Shown here: positions 44,132-52,470 of the stretch, one piece after another
Position numbering within the stretch: the first letter of the stretch is position 1
Layout: each line of letters begins with the position of its first letter
Source of the DNA: Bradyrhizobium sp. CCGB01
Lineage (GTDB): Bacteria > Pseudomonadota > Alphaproteobacteria > Rhizobiales > Xanthobacteraceae
Direction of reading: 5' to 3'
DNA length: 64,000 nt
Assembly (NCBI RefSeq): GCF_024199795.1
Contig: NZ_JANADK010000001.1
Location: 6,324,001-6,388,000, forward strand
Notes under the pieces: model-generated
What the model was told of the DNA's origin: nothing
Database searches by the model: none
The model's input: only the letters and a program-made list of their open reading frames with translations
Program-made: the position numbers and the translations under genes

Positions 44132-44146
44132 GTTAACGGAATCTTT
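44132..44146 (-). promoter_or_regulatory. CtrA-like box 1 before fliL
   Basis: On the minus strand it reads GAAA-GATTCCG-TTAAC, which has the TTAAC half and a degenerate partner. The 15-base word TTAAC-GGAATC-TTTC on the plus strand is echoed at 44188. Confidence 0.5.
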
Positions 44147-44187
44147 CGATTGGGCCTCCACTAGGAAAAATCTGCCGGGCAAACATG

Positions 44188-44202
44188 GCTAACAGAACCT
44201 TT
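44188..44202 (-). promoter_or_regulatory. CtrA-like box 2 in the fliL-flgF gap
   Basis: Plus-strand CTAAC-AGAACC-TTTC matches the box at 44132 at most positions and is spaced 56 bases from it. It is weaker than the perfect boxes. Confidence 0.42.
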
Positions 44203-44261
44203 CTGCCGCCTCCCCGGGCCCCTCGAAAATCGACAAAGCATTGAGATTACATAACTTTCTG

Positions 44262-44281
44262 AGTTGGCACGGCTTTCGCTG
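44262..44281 (+). promoter_or_regulatory. Sigma-54-type promoter for flgF
   Basis: TTGGCACGGCTTTCGCTG: the invariant GG (44266-44267) and GC (44278-44279) are separated by ten bases and the -24 element TGGCACG is perfect. The only deviation is TCGCT for TTGCT at -12. It lies about 110 bases before flgF. Confidence 0.75.
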
Positions 44282-44389
44282 AGAGAGGACCGAGACCGGA
44301 CGGTTTGGGAGAACCTGACGGCCTCGTTCACGGGTCTGCCACGGCGCTTGGGAGAGCGAGGTGGCAGGCTCACTCAGGGGAGATTTCCG

Positions 44390-45151
44390 ATGCAGAACGC
44401 GCTTCTGATCGGCTTGTCACGGCAGATGACGTTGGAACGGCAGATGGATGTCATCGCCAACAACGTCGCCAATGCCAACACCAACGGCTTCAAGGCCGAC
44501 CATTCGCTGTTCGAGGAGTACCTCAACTCGAACGCGCGTGAGGACAATTTCATCGCGTCCGACCGCCGGGTCTCCTATGTGCAGGACCGCGGCACCTTCC
44601 GCGACGTCGGCCAGGGGCCGATGGAGATGACCAAGAACCCGCTCGACATGGCGATCACCGGCGACGCCTATTTCGCGGTGCAGGCCAATGGCGGCGAGCG
44701 CTACACCCGCGACGGCAAATTCTCGCTCAACAGCACCGGCCAGCTCGTCACCTCCGACGGCAACCTCGTGCTCGGCACCGGCGGCCCGATCACCTTCCAG
44801 CCGACCGACCACGACATCAACGTCGCCCCGGACGGCACCATCACGGTGCTCGAGGGCACGGCCAGGACCGATTCGATCCGCGGCAAGATCCGCATTGTGT
44901 CGTTCGACGATCCGACCAGGCTGACCAAGCTCGGCGCCAATCTCTATGACACCGGCTCCGCCAACCAGCAGGCCGCCACCAAGTCGACCGTGCAGCAGGG
45001 CTATATCGAGAAGTCGAACGTGAACTCGGTCGGCGAGATGAGCCGCATGGTCGAGGTCATGCGCAGCTACACCGCCATCGCCAATCTGCTCCAGCAGCAG
45101 AGCGACCTCCACAAATCGGCGATCGAGAAGCTCGCCGACGTTCCGGCCTGA
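44390..45151 (+). CDS. flgF: Flagellar proximal rod protein FlgF
   Basis: The 253-residue protein begins MQNALLIGLSRQMTLERQMDVIANNVANANTNGFKADHSLFEEYL, the FlgE/F/G N-terminal motif. It ends SNVNSVGEMSRMVEVMRSYTAIANLLQQQSDLHKSAIEKLADVPA. Length and sequence fit FlgF. The start after GGGGAGATTTCCG was chosen over the earlier frame start. It is the first gene of flgF-flgG-flgA-flgH, downstream of the sigma-54-type promoter. Confidence 0.96.
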   Translation: MQNALLIGLSRQMTLERQMDVIANNVANANTNGFKADHSLFEEYLNSNAREDNFIASDRRVSYVQDRGTFRDVGQGPMEMTKNPLDMAITGDAYFAVQANGGERYTRDGKFSLNSTGQLVTSDGNLVLGTGGPITFQPTDHDINVAPDGTITVLEGTARTDSIRGKIRIVSFDDPTRLTKLGANLYDTGSANQQAATKSTVQQGYIEKSNVNSVGEMSRMVEVMRSYTAIANLLQQQSDLHKSAIEKLADVPA

Positions 45152-45167
45152 TTAGGGGATCACTGAC

Positions 45168-45956
45168 ATGCAAGCGCTCCACACCGCTGCGACCGGAATG
45201 GCGGCCCAGGAACTCAACGTCCAGGTCATCTCCAACAACATCGCCAACCTGCGCACCACTGGTTTCAAGAAGCAGACCGCGGCGTTCCAGGACCTGATCT
45301 ACGAGCACGTCCGCCGCGTCGGCGCGCAGGCCTCGGACCAGGGCACCATCCTGCCTGTCGGCGTCGACATCGGCGGCGGCGTCAAGACCGTCGGCACGCC
45401 GCGCAGCATGACGCAGGGCACGCTGTCGCAGACCGGCAACGATCTCGACCTCGCGATGTCGGGCGAAGGCTTCTTCAAGATCCTGATGCCCGACGGGACC
45501 TATCAATACACCCGCGACGGCACCTTCCAGATGGACAATCAGGGCCGCGTCGTCACGGCGCAGGGCAACCCGGTGCAGCCGACCATCACCATCCCGAACA
45601 ACGCGTCCGGCATCTCCGTGAGCGAGCAGGGCCAGGTCTCGGTGACGCTGCCGGGCTCGTCGACCTCCTCGATCATCGGCCAGATCGGCGTGACCCGGTT
45701 CATCAACAAGGCGGGTTTGCAGCCCGTCGGCAGCAACCAGTTCACCGAAACACCCTCCTCCGGCCCGCCGCAGGACGGCACCGCGAACGCCGAAGGCTAC
45801 GGCAAGATCACGCAGGGCAGCCTGGAGCAGGCCAATGTCGACGTCGTCTCGGAGATGAGCGACCTGATCGCCGCCCAGCGCGCCTACGAGATGAACGCCA
45901 AGGTGATCAGCGCCGCCGACCAGATGATGCAATCGACCACGGCGCTGTTCCGCTGA
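45168..45956 (+). CDS. flgG: Flagellar distal rod protein FlgG
   Basis: The 262-residue protein begins MQALHTAATGMAAQELNVQVISNNIANLRTTGFKKQTAAFQDLIYEHVRRVG. This carries the FlgG-specific segment after the D0 motif that makes the distal rod rigid. It ends EMSDLIAAQRAYEMNAKVISAADQMMQSTTALFR. Length is exactly typical. It follows flgF by 16 bases and precedes flgA by ten. Confidence 0.97.
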   Translation: MQALHTAATGMAAQELNVQVISNNIANLRTTGFKKQTAAFQDLIYEHVRRVGAQASDQGTILPVGVDIGGGVKTVGTPRSMTQGTLSQTGNDLDLAMSGEGFFKILMPDGTYQYTRDGTFQMDNQGRVVTAQGNPVQPTITIPNNASGISVSEQGQVSVTLPGSSTSSIIGQIGVTRFINKAGLQPVGSNQFTETPSSGPPQDGTANAEGYGKITQGSLEQANVDVVSEMSDLIAAQRAYEMNAKVISAADQMMQSTTALFR

Positions 45957-45966
45957 GGTGATGACG

Positions 45967-47136
45967 ATGATCCGCACCACCCTTGCCACCATCTCCACCC
46001 TGCTCGCGCTGGCTCTGCCGGCCGAGGCCGGCGACGATGTCATCGCAACGCCGACGCTGCGCGCCAGCATCACCGTCACCTCGGACGTGGTGCGGGTCGG
46101 CGATCTCATCGACAACGCCGGATCGGCCGCGCTGGTCCCGGTCTACCGCTCGCCCGATCTCGGCACCACCGGCGCGCTGCCGGTCGCGCAAGTGCTGTCG
46201 GTGCTGCGCGCCAAACAGGTGATCGGCGTGATGACCGGCGACATCAAGGAAGTCCAGGTCACCCGCCTCGCGCGCACGCTCGCCAACAAGGACCTCGAAA
46301 CCGCGGTGGCCTCGGCGCTCGAGCGGCGCTTCGGCCTTGGGGACGCCGCCAACATCGCCGTCACGTTCGACCGCGGCGTCGCCGACATGCGGCTCGATGC
46401 CTCCAACACCGGTGCGCTCCAGCCGATCGCGACCCGCTATGACGCCCGCAGCGGCCGTTTCGACATCGCCTTCGAGATCAGCAACGACACCAATCCGACG
46501 CCGACCAAGCTGCGCTTCACCGGCACCGCGATCGAGACGGTGGAAGTGGCCGTGCTGACGCGCGACATCGACCGCGCCGATCTCCTGAAGTCCTCCGACA
46601 TCACGCTGGAGCGCCGGCCGAAGGCCGAGGTCACCGGCGAGCCCGCCTCGCGCGACCGCAGCATCGGCATGCAGCTCCGCCGGCCGATGCGCTCGGGCAC
46701 GCCGATCCGCGTCGCCGACATCGTCAAGCCCGACTTCGTATCGCGCGACCAGAGCGTCACCGTCATCTACCAGGTTCCCGGGATCTACCTCACCACCCGC
46801 GGCAAGGCGATCGAGAGCGGCGCGGAGGGCGACACGGTGAGTGTCCTCAACCTCCAGACCAAGCGCACGCTGACCGGTGTCGTCACCGGCCGCGGCCAGG
46901 TGACGGTCCAGGGCGCCAGCCAGTCCGCGCCGATGGCGGCTGCGGTCGAGCAGACCTCCTCGCTCAAGCGCGACGAAGCGCCTGCTCCCACCGCCGCCGC
47001 GGCCCTCGCCCGGAGCCTGATCCAGGCCCCAGCGTCTCAGGCCCAGGCCGCTCAGGCGCAAGCCGCTCAAGCTCAAATCGCCCAAGCCCAGATCCCGCAA
47101 GTTCGCGTCTCGCAAGCTCCAGCCAAGTCAGAGTAA
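45967..47136 (+). CDS. flgA: P-ring assembly chaperone FlgA
   Basis: The protein of about 389 residues has a signal peptide (ALALPAEAG) and the two-part FlgA structure. The N-terminal SAF-like region is around VRVGDLIDNAGSAALVPVY. The C-terminal flagella-specific domain has VEVAVLTRDIDRADLLKSSDITLERR, MQLRRPMRSGTPIRVADI and VLNLQTKRTLTGVVTGRGQVTVQ. The last 50 residues are an Ala/Gln-rich repeat (AQAQAAQAQ) not normal for FlgA. FlgA guides FlgI into the P-ring in the periplasm. ATG 45967 has GAGGTG six bases upstream; 45958 GTG and 45961 ATG are alternatives. Confidence 0.94.
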   Translation: MIRTTLATISTLLALALPAEAGDDVIATPTLRASITVTSDVVRVGDLIDNAGSAALVPVYRSPDLGTTGALPVAQVLSVLRAKQVIGVMTGDIKEVQVTRLARTLANKDLETAVASALERRFGLGDAANIAVTFDRGVADMRLDASNTGALQPIATRYDARSGRFDIAFEISNDTNPTPTKLRFTGTAIETVEVAVLTRDIDRADLLKSSDITLERRPKAEVTGEPASRDRSIGMQLRRPMRSGTPIRVADIVKPDFVSRDQSVTVIYQVPGIYLTTRGKAIESGAEGDTVSVLNLQTKRTLTGVVTGRGQVTVQGASQSAPMAAAVEQTSSLKRDEAPAPTAAAALARSLIQAPASQAQAAQAQAAQAQIAQAQIPQVRVSQAPAKSE

Positions 47137-47139
47137 GTC

Positions 47140-47901
47140 ATGTCCTCGTTCAGTTCGGCTTCCCGTCTTCGTCGCATTGCGATCTCTGCCCTGCTGCTGG
47201 CCTCTTGCGCGCTGGGCGGCTGCTCCTCGATCGACCGCCTGTCGCAGATCGGCGAGCAACCGAAATTGTCGGCGATCGACAATCCGACGACGCAGCCCGG
47301 CTACAAGCCGGTACAGATGCCGATGCCGAAGCCGGAAGTCGCCTCCTACAACCCGAACTCATTGTGGCGCAACGGCAGCCGCGCCTTCTTCAAGGACCAG
47401 CGCGCCCGCCAGATCGGCGACCTCCTGACCGTGACCGTGAACATCACCGACAAGGCCAACATCGCCAACGAGACCCAGCGCAGCCGCACCAATTCGGAAA
47501 ATTCGGGTATCACCGACTTCATCGGCGCCCAGACGATCACTCAGGCCAACAAGATCCTGCCCGGCCGCATCCTCACCGCCGATTCCACCGCCTCCAGCGA
47601 CGGCAAGGGCTCTGTCAACCGCACGGAAGCCTTGCAGACCAACGTCGCCGCGGTCGTCACCCAGGTGCTGCCGAACGGCAACCTCGTGGTCGAGGGCAAG
47701 CAGGAGATCCGCGTCAACTACGAGATCCGCGAGCTCATCGTCGCCGGCATCGTCCGCCCCGAAGACATCCAGAGCGACAACACCATCGATTCCACCAAGA
47801 TCGCGCAGGCCCGCATCGCCTACGGCGGCCGCGGCCAGATCATGGACGTGCAGCAGCCGCGTTACGGCCAGCAAGTCATGGACGTGCTGCTGCCCTTCTA
47901 A
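47140..47901 (+). CDS. flgH: Flagellar L-ring lipoprotein FlgH
   Basis: The 253-residue protein has a lipobox LGGC (Cys28). The FlgH core follows: LWRNGSRAFFKDQRARQIGDLLTVTVNITDKANIANETQRSRTN, then TEALQTNVAAVVTQVLPNGNLVVEGKQEIRVNYEIRELIVAGIVRPEDIQSDNTIDSTKIAQARIAYGGRGQI. FlgH forms the outer-membrane L-ring. It starts three bases after flgA and is last in the operon. Confidence 0.97.
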   Translation: MSSFSSASRLRRIAISALLLASCALGGCSSIDRLSQIGEQPKLSAIDNPTTQPGYKPVQMPMPKPEVASYNPNSLWRNGSRAFFKDQRARQIGDLLTVTVNITDKANIANETQRSRTNSENSGITDFIGAQTITQANKILPGRILTADSTASSDGKGSVNRTEALQTNVAAVVTQVLPNGNLVVEGKQEIRVNYEIRELIVAGIVRPEDIQSDNTIDSTKIAQARIAYGGRGQIMDVQQPRYGQQVMDVLLPF

Positions 47902-48024
47902 GCTTCTCCCGAGCTCCCACATCGTGTTCGCGAACCTAGGCGCGAACGACGATGTACTACGCGGCCCTCGCTAGCTCCCCTGGCGAGGGCCGCATGTATT
48001 TTGTGGCGGCGACGCTCCAGATTC

Positions 48025-48051
48025 CGTCATTGCGAGCTCCTCGCAGTGACG
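48025..48051. repeat. Shortened REP-like element
   Basis: CGTCATTGCGAG-CTC-CTCGCAGTGACG keeps the outer arms of the element seen at 23911, 26280 and 36806, but the whole middle is missing. It looks like an internal-deletion derivative. Confidence 0.7.
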
Positions 48052-48062
48052 GCGTGGAGAGA

Positions 48063-48842
48063 TCAGGTGAACTCCGCCTCCACCGTCCCCAGCCCGTCCA
48101 GTTCCATCCGCACCTTGTCGCCGGCCTTCAGCCACAGCGTCTTGACCAGGCTGCCGGTGAGAACGAGCTGCCCGGCGTGCAAGCCCTTGCCCTCGGCGGC
48201 GAGATGGTTGGCGAGCCAGGCGAGTGCGTTGTGGGGATGGCCGAGCACGTCGGCGCCGGTGCCGTGGCTGACCTCTTCGCCATTGACGATGGCGCGGCCC
48301 TTGACCGCTTTCAGATCCGGCACGGACGAGCGCGGCACCGCCTCACCCAGCACGCAGCCGGCGGCGAAGAAATCGTCGGCGATCAACGTCGGCGCGCCCA
48401 TCTCTTCCCACTTCACATAGCGGTCGTCGACGATCTCGATCGCGGGATGATAGGCCTCGACGGCCTCGCCGACCCATTCGGCCGTGAACGGCGCCTCGCC
48501 GGCGGCGAGGTCACGCTGCAATCGCACCGCGATCTCGCACTCGACGCCGACACGGACATAATCGGCGGCCGCGAGCTTGGCCCCGCTCTCGTACACGCCC
48601 TTCTGGAACACGCCGCCGCCGCAGGGATGCGGGATGCCGATATAGTCCTGCATCACCTGACTGGTGCAGCCGATCTTGTAACCAACAAGCGGCCCGACAT
48701 TCGGCAGCAGGAGATCGTGCAGCGCACGCTGGACCTTATAGCCCTCGGCTTCGTCGGCGGGCGGGCGGTCCAGCGCCGCGAGCGGCGCATGGTTGCGGCG
48801 CGCCAGCGCGATCGCCTTTGCGGCTTTGAGCATATTGTCCAT
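48063..48842 (-). CDS. 2-keto-4-pentenoate hydratase family enzyme
   Basis: The 259-residue protein belongs to the MhpD/HpcG fold of the fumarylacetoacetate hydrolase superfamily. Landmarks are EAEGYKVQRALHDLL, GYKIGCTSQVMQDYIGIPHP, RVGVECEIAVRLQRDL (metal-binding Glu pair), HPAIEIVDDRY and the C-terminal VLTGSLVKTLWLKAGDKVRMELDGLG. Such enzymes hydrate 2-hydroxypenta-2,4-dienoate-type intermediates of aromatic degradation or act as decarboxylases. No ring-cleavage genes are nearby, so the pathway is unknown. Confidence 0.9.
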   Translation of the reverse strand: MDNMLKAAKAIALARRNHAPLAALDRPPADEAEGYKVQRALHDLLLPNVGPLVGYKIGCTSQVMQDYIGIPHPCGGGVFQKGVYESGAKLAAADYVRVGVECEIAVRLQRDLAAGEAPFTAEWVGEAVEAYHPAIEIVDDRYVKWEEMGAPTLIADDFFAAGCVLGEAVPRSSVPDLKAVKGRAIVNGEEVSHGTGADVLGHPHNALAWLANHLAAEGKGLHAGQLVLTGSLVKTLWLKAGDKVRMELDGLGTVEAEFT

Positions 48843-48937
48843 CGGCGCCGCCTCCCACGCTACGCAATCGAGGTCGGCACTTCAGCATCCCCGCGGGGGC
48901 GTGACAAGCGCGGGCCGAAGGAGGCCCCAGGGCGGCC

Positions 48938-49966
48938 TCAGCCCTTGACGAGGCCGAGCCGGATCAGGCTCTCGGCCGTCGAGAGGATCGCCTCATCGTT
49001 GGAACGGGCCTGCCAGCCGAGCAGCGACCTCGCCTTGGCGCTGGTGGAATGCCGCACCCTTCCAAGCATCGGCACGACCGCACGCAGCAGCGGGATCCGG
49101 TTCGCAGCCAGCCGTACCAGCCAGTCCGGGGCCCGGAGCCGCGGAACCCGTCGCGCCCTGGGCCCCAGTTCCCGCCGCAGCACCTTGCCGATATCGAGGA
49201 TCGACATCGTCTCGCCGGAGACCGCGATGAAGCGCTCGCCTTTCGCCTCGGGCGCCGTCATCGCCCGCAGATGCAGATCAGCCACGTCGCGCACGTCGAC
49301 CACGCCGAAATAAACCCGCGGCACCGCCGGCATCGCGCCGTCGAGCAGCGATTTGACGATCTCGATCGAGCCCGAGAAGTCCGGCCCCAGCACGGGACCA
49401 AAGATGCCGGCGGGATTGACGACCGACAGCTCAAGCCCGCCGCCCTCGCGTGCGACGAAATCCCAGGCCGCGCGCTCGGCGAGCGTCTTGGATTTGATGT
49501 AGGGCTGCACGTCGGCGCCGTCGAGATTGGTCCAGTCGGTCTCGTCGAACGGCTTTTCGCGCGATGGATGGCCATAGCCGATCGCGCCCAGCGACGAGGT
49601 GACGACGACCCGCTTGACGCCGGCCTCGCGCGCAGCACGCAGCACCCGCAGCGTGCCGTCGCGGGCCGGGATGATCATGTCGTTCTCGTCCCTGGGAACA
49701 CTGGTCGACAATGGCGAGGCGACATGGAGCACGTAGTCGCAGCCCTCAACCGCCTCGCGCCAGCCGTCGTCCGCGGTGAGATCGGCGGTGAAGAAGGACA
49801 GGCTCTCGGGCGAAGCCGCCCCGCCCTCGCGCAGCATCGCCAGCACTTCGTCCCGCCGGTCCGGCCGGCGCACCGTCGTTCGCACCTCGTAGCCGGCCGC
49901 CATCAGATGCAGGACCACATGGATGCCGACGAAGCCGGACCCGCCGGTGACCAGAACAGTGCTCAT
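48938..49966 (-). CDS. NAD(P)-dependent epimerase/aldehyde-reductase-type SDR
   Basis: The 342-residue protein has the Rossmann start VTGGSGFVGIHVVLHLMAAG, a cofactor-selecting Arg pair (TVRRPDRRDE), CDYVLHVASPLS, the catalytic Ser region VVTSSLGAIGYG and YIKSK (Tyr-x3-Lys). It matches the extended SDR group of dihydroflavonol-4-reductase-like or aldehyde reductases. It is cytosolic and probably reduces a carbonyl with NADPH. It is divergent from an HxlR regulator (94-bp gap), a common pairing for redox-responsive control. Confidence 0.9.
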   Translation of the reverse strand: MSTVLVTGGSGFVGIHVVLHLMAAGYEVRTTVRRPDRRDEVLAMLREGGAASPESLSFFTADLTADDGWREAVEGCDYVLHVASPLSTSVPRDENDMIIPARDGTLRVLRAAREAGVKRVVVTSSLGAIGYGHPSREKPFDETDWTNLDGADVQPYIKSKTLAERAAWDFVAREGGGLELSVVNPAGIFGPVLGPDFSGSIEIVKSLLDGAMPAVPRVYFGVVDVRDVADLHLRAMTAPEAKGERFIAVSGETMSILDIGKVLRRELGPRARRVPRLRAPDWLVRLAANRIPLLRAVVPMLGRVRHSTSAKARSLLGWQARSNDEAILSTAESLIRLGLVKG

Positions 49967-50059
49967 TGCCGAATTCCCTCATTGCGCGAGCCGGCGAATT
50001 GGTTCCGCCACCCTGCCCAGGGCCGCATCTGGTCACTATCTGCCAGGGGAACAAGTAGA

Positions 50060-50458
50060 ATGGATTTCGAGACCGGTATGGAAAACCTGACCAGCGTTTG
50101 CGATGGCGACTGCGATTGCAGCCCCGACCCTGCCCTGCTCGCCGACTTCAAGCGGGCGATCCATGCGCTCGGCGGCAAGTGGAAACTCGAGATCCTGTTC
50201 GCGCTGATGAACGGCGCAGTCCGGTTCGGCGCATTGCGGCGATCGATCGGCGGCATCACCCAGCACATGCTGACCACGCAACTGCGCGAGCTCGAACAGG
50301 ACGGATTGGTGTCGCGAACCGCCTTCGCGGAGAAGCCATTGCGGGTGGAGTACGAGCTGACGGATGCGGCTTACGGGCTGTTGCCGGCGTTTAAGGAAAT
50401 ATTGAGCTGGTCCAGGCTCTATGGCGATGCACGCCTTGCGGCGTCGCATGAGGCCTGA
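50060..50458 (+). CDS. HxlR-family regulator (copy 1)
   Basis: The 132-residue protein from MDFETGMENL has a Cys-rich N-terminus (VCDGDCDC, residues 13-20) and a winged-helix HxlR domain: AIHALGGKWKLEILFALMNGAVRFGALRRSIGGITQHMLTTQLRELEQDGLVSR. The four-cysteine cluster before the domain could serve as a redox or reactive-carbonyl sensor (inference). It probably controls the divergent SDR gene. Confidence 0.88.
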   Translation: MDFETGMENLTSVCDGDCDCSPDPALLADFKRAIHALGGKWKLEILFALMNGAVRFGALRRSIGGITQHMLTTQLRELEQDGLVSRTAFAEKPLRVEYELTDAAYGLLPAFKEILSWSRLYGDARLAASHEA

Positions 50459-50739
50459 TTGCAGCGATGCTTGATGCCGCCGGATCCGCGTCTCAACGTT
50501 CGGGTCGATCTCGTTGATGCGACTCGCAAAATCCCCCGCACCTGAAGTGAAGGCTGTTTCTCATCCGAACTTGCGTGAGCTCGGAGGAATGGAGTCTAGC
50601 CCATTGATCGCGATTCACTTTTCGCGATTGCGCTCACGCGCTGGGCGCGCGGCGGTAGCAGACAGGCAAAATGCCGATCACGGCGCGAAACGGCGCCCTG
50701 CGTCCACAAACAAAGAGCCGCATCTCTCCGGCTCGGACT

Positions 50740-51150
50740 CTATTCGTCGCGGTAGACCTTCTCGCGTTTCTCGTGGCGCTCCTGCGCTTCCACCGAGAGC
50801 GTCGCGATGGGCCGGGCTTCGAGCCGCTTCAATGAGATCGGCTCGCCGGTGTCCTCGCAATAGCCGTAGGTGTTGTCCTCGATCCGCTGGAGCGCGGCGT
50901 CGATCTTGGCGATCAACTTGCGCTGGCGGTCGCGGGCGCGGAGTTCGATAGCGCGGTCGGTTTCGGACGATGCCCGATCGGCGAGATCGGGGTGGTTCAC
51001 GTTCTCCTCCTGCAGGGCTTGCAGGGTGAGCTTGGACTCTTTGAGGATCTCATCCTTCCAGGCGAGGAGCTTCAAACGGAAGTACTCCTTCTGCCGGTCG
51101 TTCATGAAAGGCTCTTTTTCGGTCGGTCGGTAGTTTTTCAACTTTTCCAA
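50740..51150 (-). CDS. dksA: DksA/TraR-family RNA polymerase-binding protein, one-cysteine type
   Basis: The 136-residue protein has the coiled-coil arms with the acidic tip NHPDLADRASSETD and the zinc-finger region reduced to GYCEDTGEPISLKRLEARPIATLSVEAQERHE. Of the four zinc cysteines of E. coli DksA only one (Cys98) remains, a type known from alphaproteobacteria. DksA acts with ppGpp at promoters for rRNA and amino-acid genes by reaching into the polymerase secondary channel. It lies among the flagellar operons, though no shared transcript is seen. Confidence 0.93.
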   Translation of the reverse strand: MEKLKNYRPTEKEPFMNDRQKEYFRLKLLAWKDEILKESKLTLQALQEENVNHPDLADRASSETDRAIELRARDRQRKLIAKIDAALQRIEDNTYGYCEDTGEPISLKRLEARPIATLSVEAQERHEKREKVYRDE

Positions 51151-51320
51151 GGGCGGCCTATCTGTCTAATCAACGACTCGCTAACGGAACGAGGTCCGTT
51201 GAGCGGGGCCTTATATAGCGGCCTCCTGTGACAGACAATATTTCCTTAATCCCTCGGTTACCGCCCCCAAACCCTTGCACAGGAAGGTTTATCCGGAAAA
51301 GCCCGGGGGCGGCCGAGAAC

Positions 51321-51932
51321 TCAGTAGCCGACCGTGAAACGCTGCCTCAAATGGGCGGGCCGCTCGATCTCGTCGGCGAGCGCAATGGCGTAGTCGGCGA
51401 AGGTGATCCAGCTTTTCCCGTTCGCATCTGCGAGAAGCTGATCGGTGCCGAGCCGGAACTTGGCCGTCCGTTCCCCCTCGATGAACAGCGCCGATGGCGA
51501 GATGAAGGTCCAGTTCAGGTCCTTTTCCTGCCGCAGCAGGTCGAGGAAGTCCCCGCCTTTTTCGGCCTCGGCCTTGTATTGAGCCGGAAAACCAGGGGTT
51601 GTGACCAGTTTGACGCCGGGAGCGACCTCCAGGCTGCCGGCTCCGCCGACAACGAGGTAGCGACCCACCTTGGAGTCCTTTGCCGCGCCGATCAGCTTGA
51701 GCGGGTCGCTGGCCAGGAAGTGCACGGAACTCACGGCGACATCGTGCCCGGCCCACAGCTTGGCGAGGCCGGCCTGGTCGCGCACGTCGCCCTTGGTGGG
51801 CGTGACGTTCGGCAGGATCGCGATCTTCTCCGGGTTCCGGGCGATGGCCGTGACCGCGTGGCCTCGGCGCGACAGTTCCTTGGTGATCTCCGACCCGGCC
51901 CGGCCCGAGGCGCCGGCGACTGCGATTTTCAT
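51321..51932 (-). CDS. NAD(P)-binding NmrA-like oxidoreductase
   Basis: The 203-residue protein begins MKIAVAGASGRAGSEITKELSRRGHAVTAIARNPEK, a Rossmann nucleotide-binding motif. It continues with GDVRDQAGLAKLWAGHDVAVSSVHF, VVGGAGSLE and LNWTFISPSALF, characteristic of the short NmrA/SDR-a5 proteins that bind NAD(P)H. It is probably a quinone- or flavin-type reductase or a redox sensor. It is divergent from the HxlR gene at 52096; the inverted repeat CTAGT...ACTAG in between may be the operator. Confidence 0.88.
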   Translation of the reverse strand: MKIAVAGASGRAGSEITKELSRRGHAVTAIARNPEKIAILPNVTPTKGDVRDQAGLAKLWAGHDVAVSSVHFLASDPLKLIGAAKDSKVGRYLVVGGAGSLEVAPGVKLVTTPGFPAQYKAEAEKGGDFLDLLRQEKDLNWTFISPSALFIEGERTAKFRLGTDQLLADANGKSWITFADYAIALADEIERPAHLRQRFTVGY

Positions 51933-51951
51933 GGAAGGCTCCTTTGCTTCT

Positions 51952-51972
51952 CTAGTAACTAATGGTGACTAG
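51952..51972. promoter_or_regulatory. Inverted repeat, possible HxlR operator
   Basis: CTAGT (51952-51956) and ACTAG (51968-51972) are separated by 11 bases, 20 bases upstream of the oxidoreductase start on the minus strand. The spacing is one helical turn, as expected for a dimeric winged-helix regulator. Confidence 0.5.
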
Positions 51973-52095
51973 ATATCGCAAAGACTGCTGGTGTTAAGAG
52001 AGCACTTTGTGCTTACCTGATTACGCTCGAGTAACCGGTACGCGTCACCACCGCGCGAGCCGGCAAGCAACTCAACGGATCCAGAGGACCCGACG

Positions 52096-52467
52096 ATGAA
52101 GCCAGACGTCTATGCAGCGAACTGCCCCACGCGCCAGATCCTCGATCGCGTCGGCGACAAATGGGCGGTGCTGATCCTGCTGCTGTTGCGCGAGGAGCCG
52201 ATGCGCTTCAATCAGTTGCGCCGCACGATTGAAGGCATTTCTCAGAAGATGTTGAGCCAGGTTCTCAAGTCGCTCGAACGCGACGGCCTGATCAAGCGTC
52301 ACGCCATCGCAACCGTGCCGGTGACGGTGGAATATTCGATCACGCAGCTCGGCGTAACGCTCGCCGGCGCCGTCGATCCCCTGCGCGATTGGGCGGAACA
52401 GAATCTGAAAGACGTGCTCGCCGCACAGCGCCGCTACGACGCGCAGCAGAAGGATGAAGCGGCGTAA
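52096..52467 (+). CDS. HxlR-family regulator (copy 2)
   Basis: The 123-residue protein starts MKPDVYAANCPTRQILDRVGDKWAVLILLLLREEPMRFNQLRRTIEGISQKMLSQVLKSLERDGLIKR, a canonical HxlR domain with the conserved Cys10 before the first helix (the redox-sensing Cys in several relatives). It is divergent from the NmrA-like gene. Its end is three bases from the convergent fliX gene. Confidence 0.92.
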   Translation: MKPDVYAANCPTRQILDRVGDKWAVLILLLLREEPMRFNQLRRTIEGISQKMLSQVLKSLERDGLIKRHAIATVPVTVEYSITQLGVTLAGAVDPLRDWAEQNLKDVLAAQRRYDAQQKDEAA

Positions 52468-52470
52468 GCG

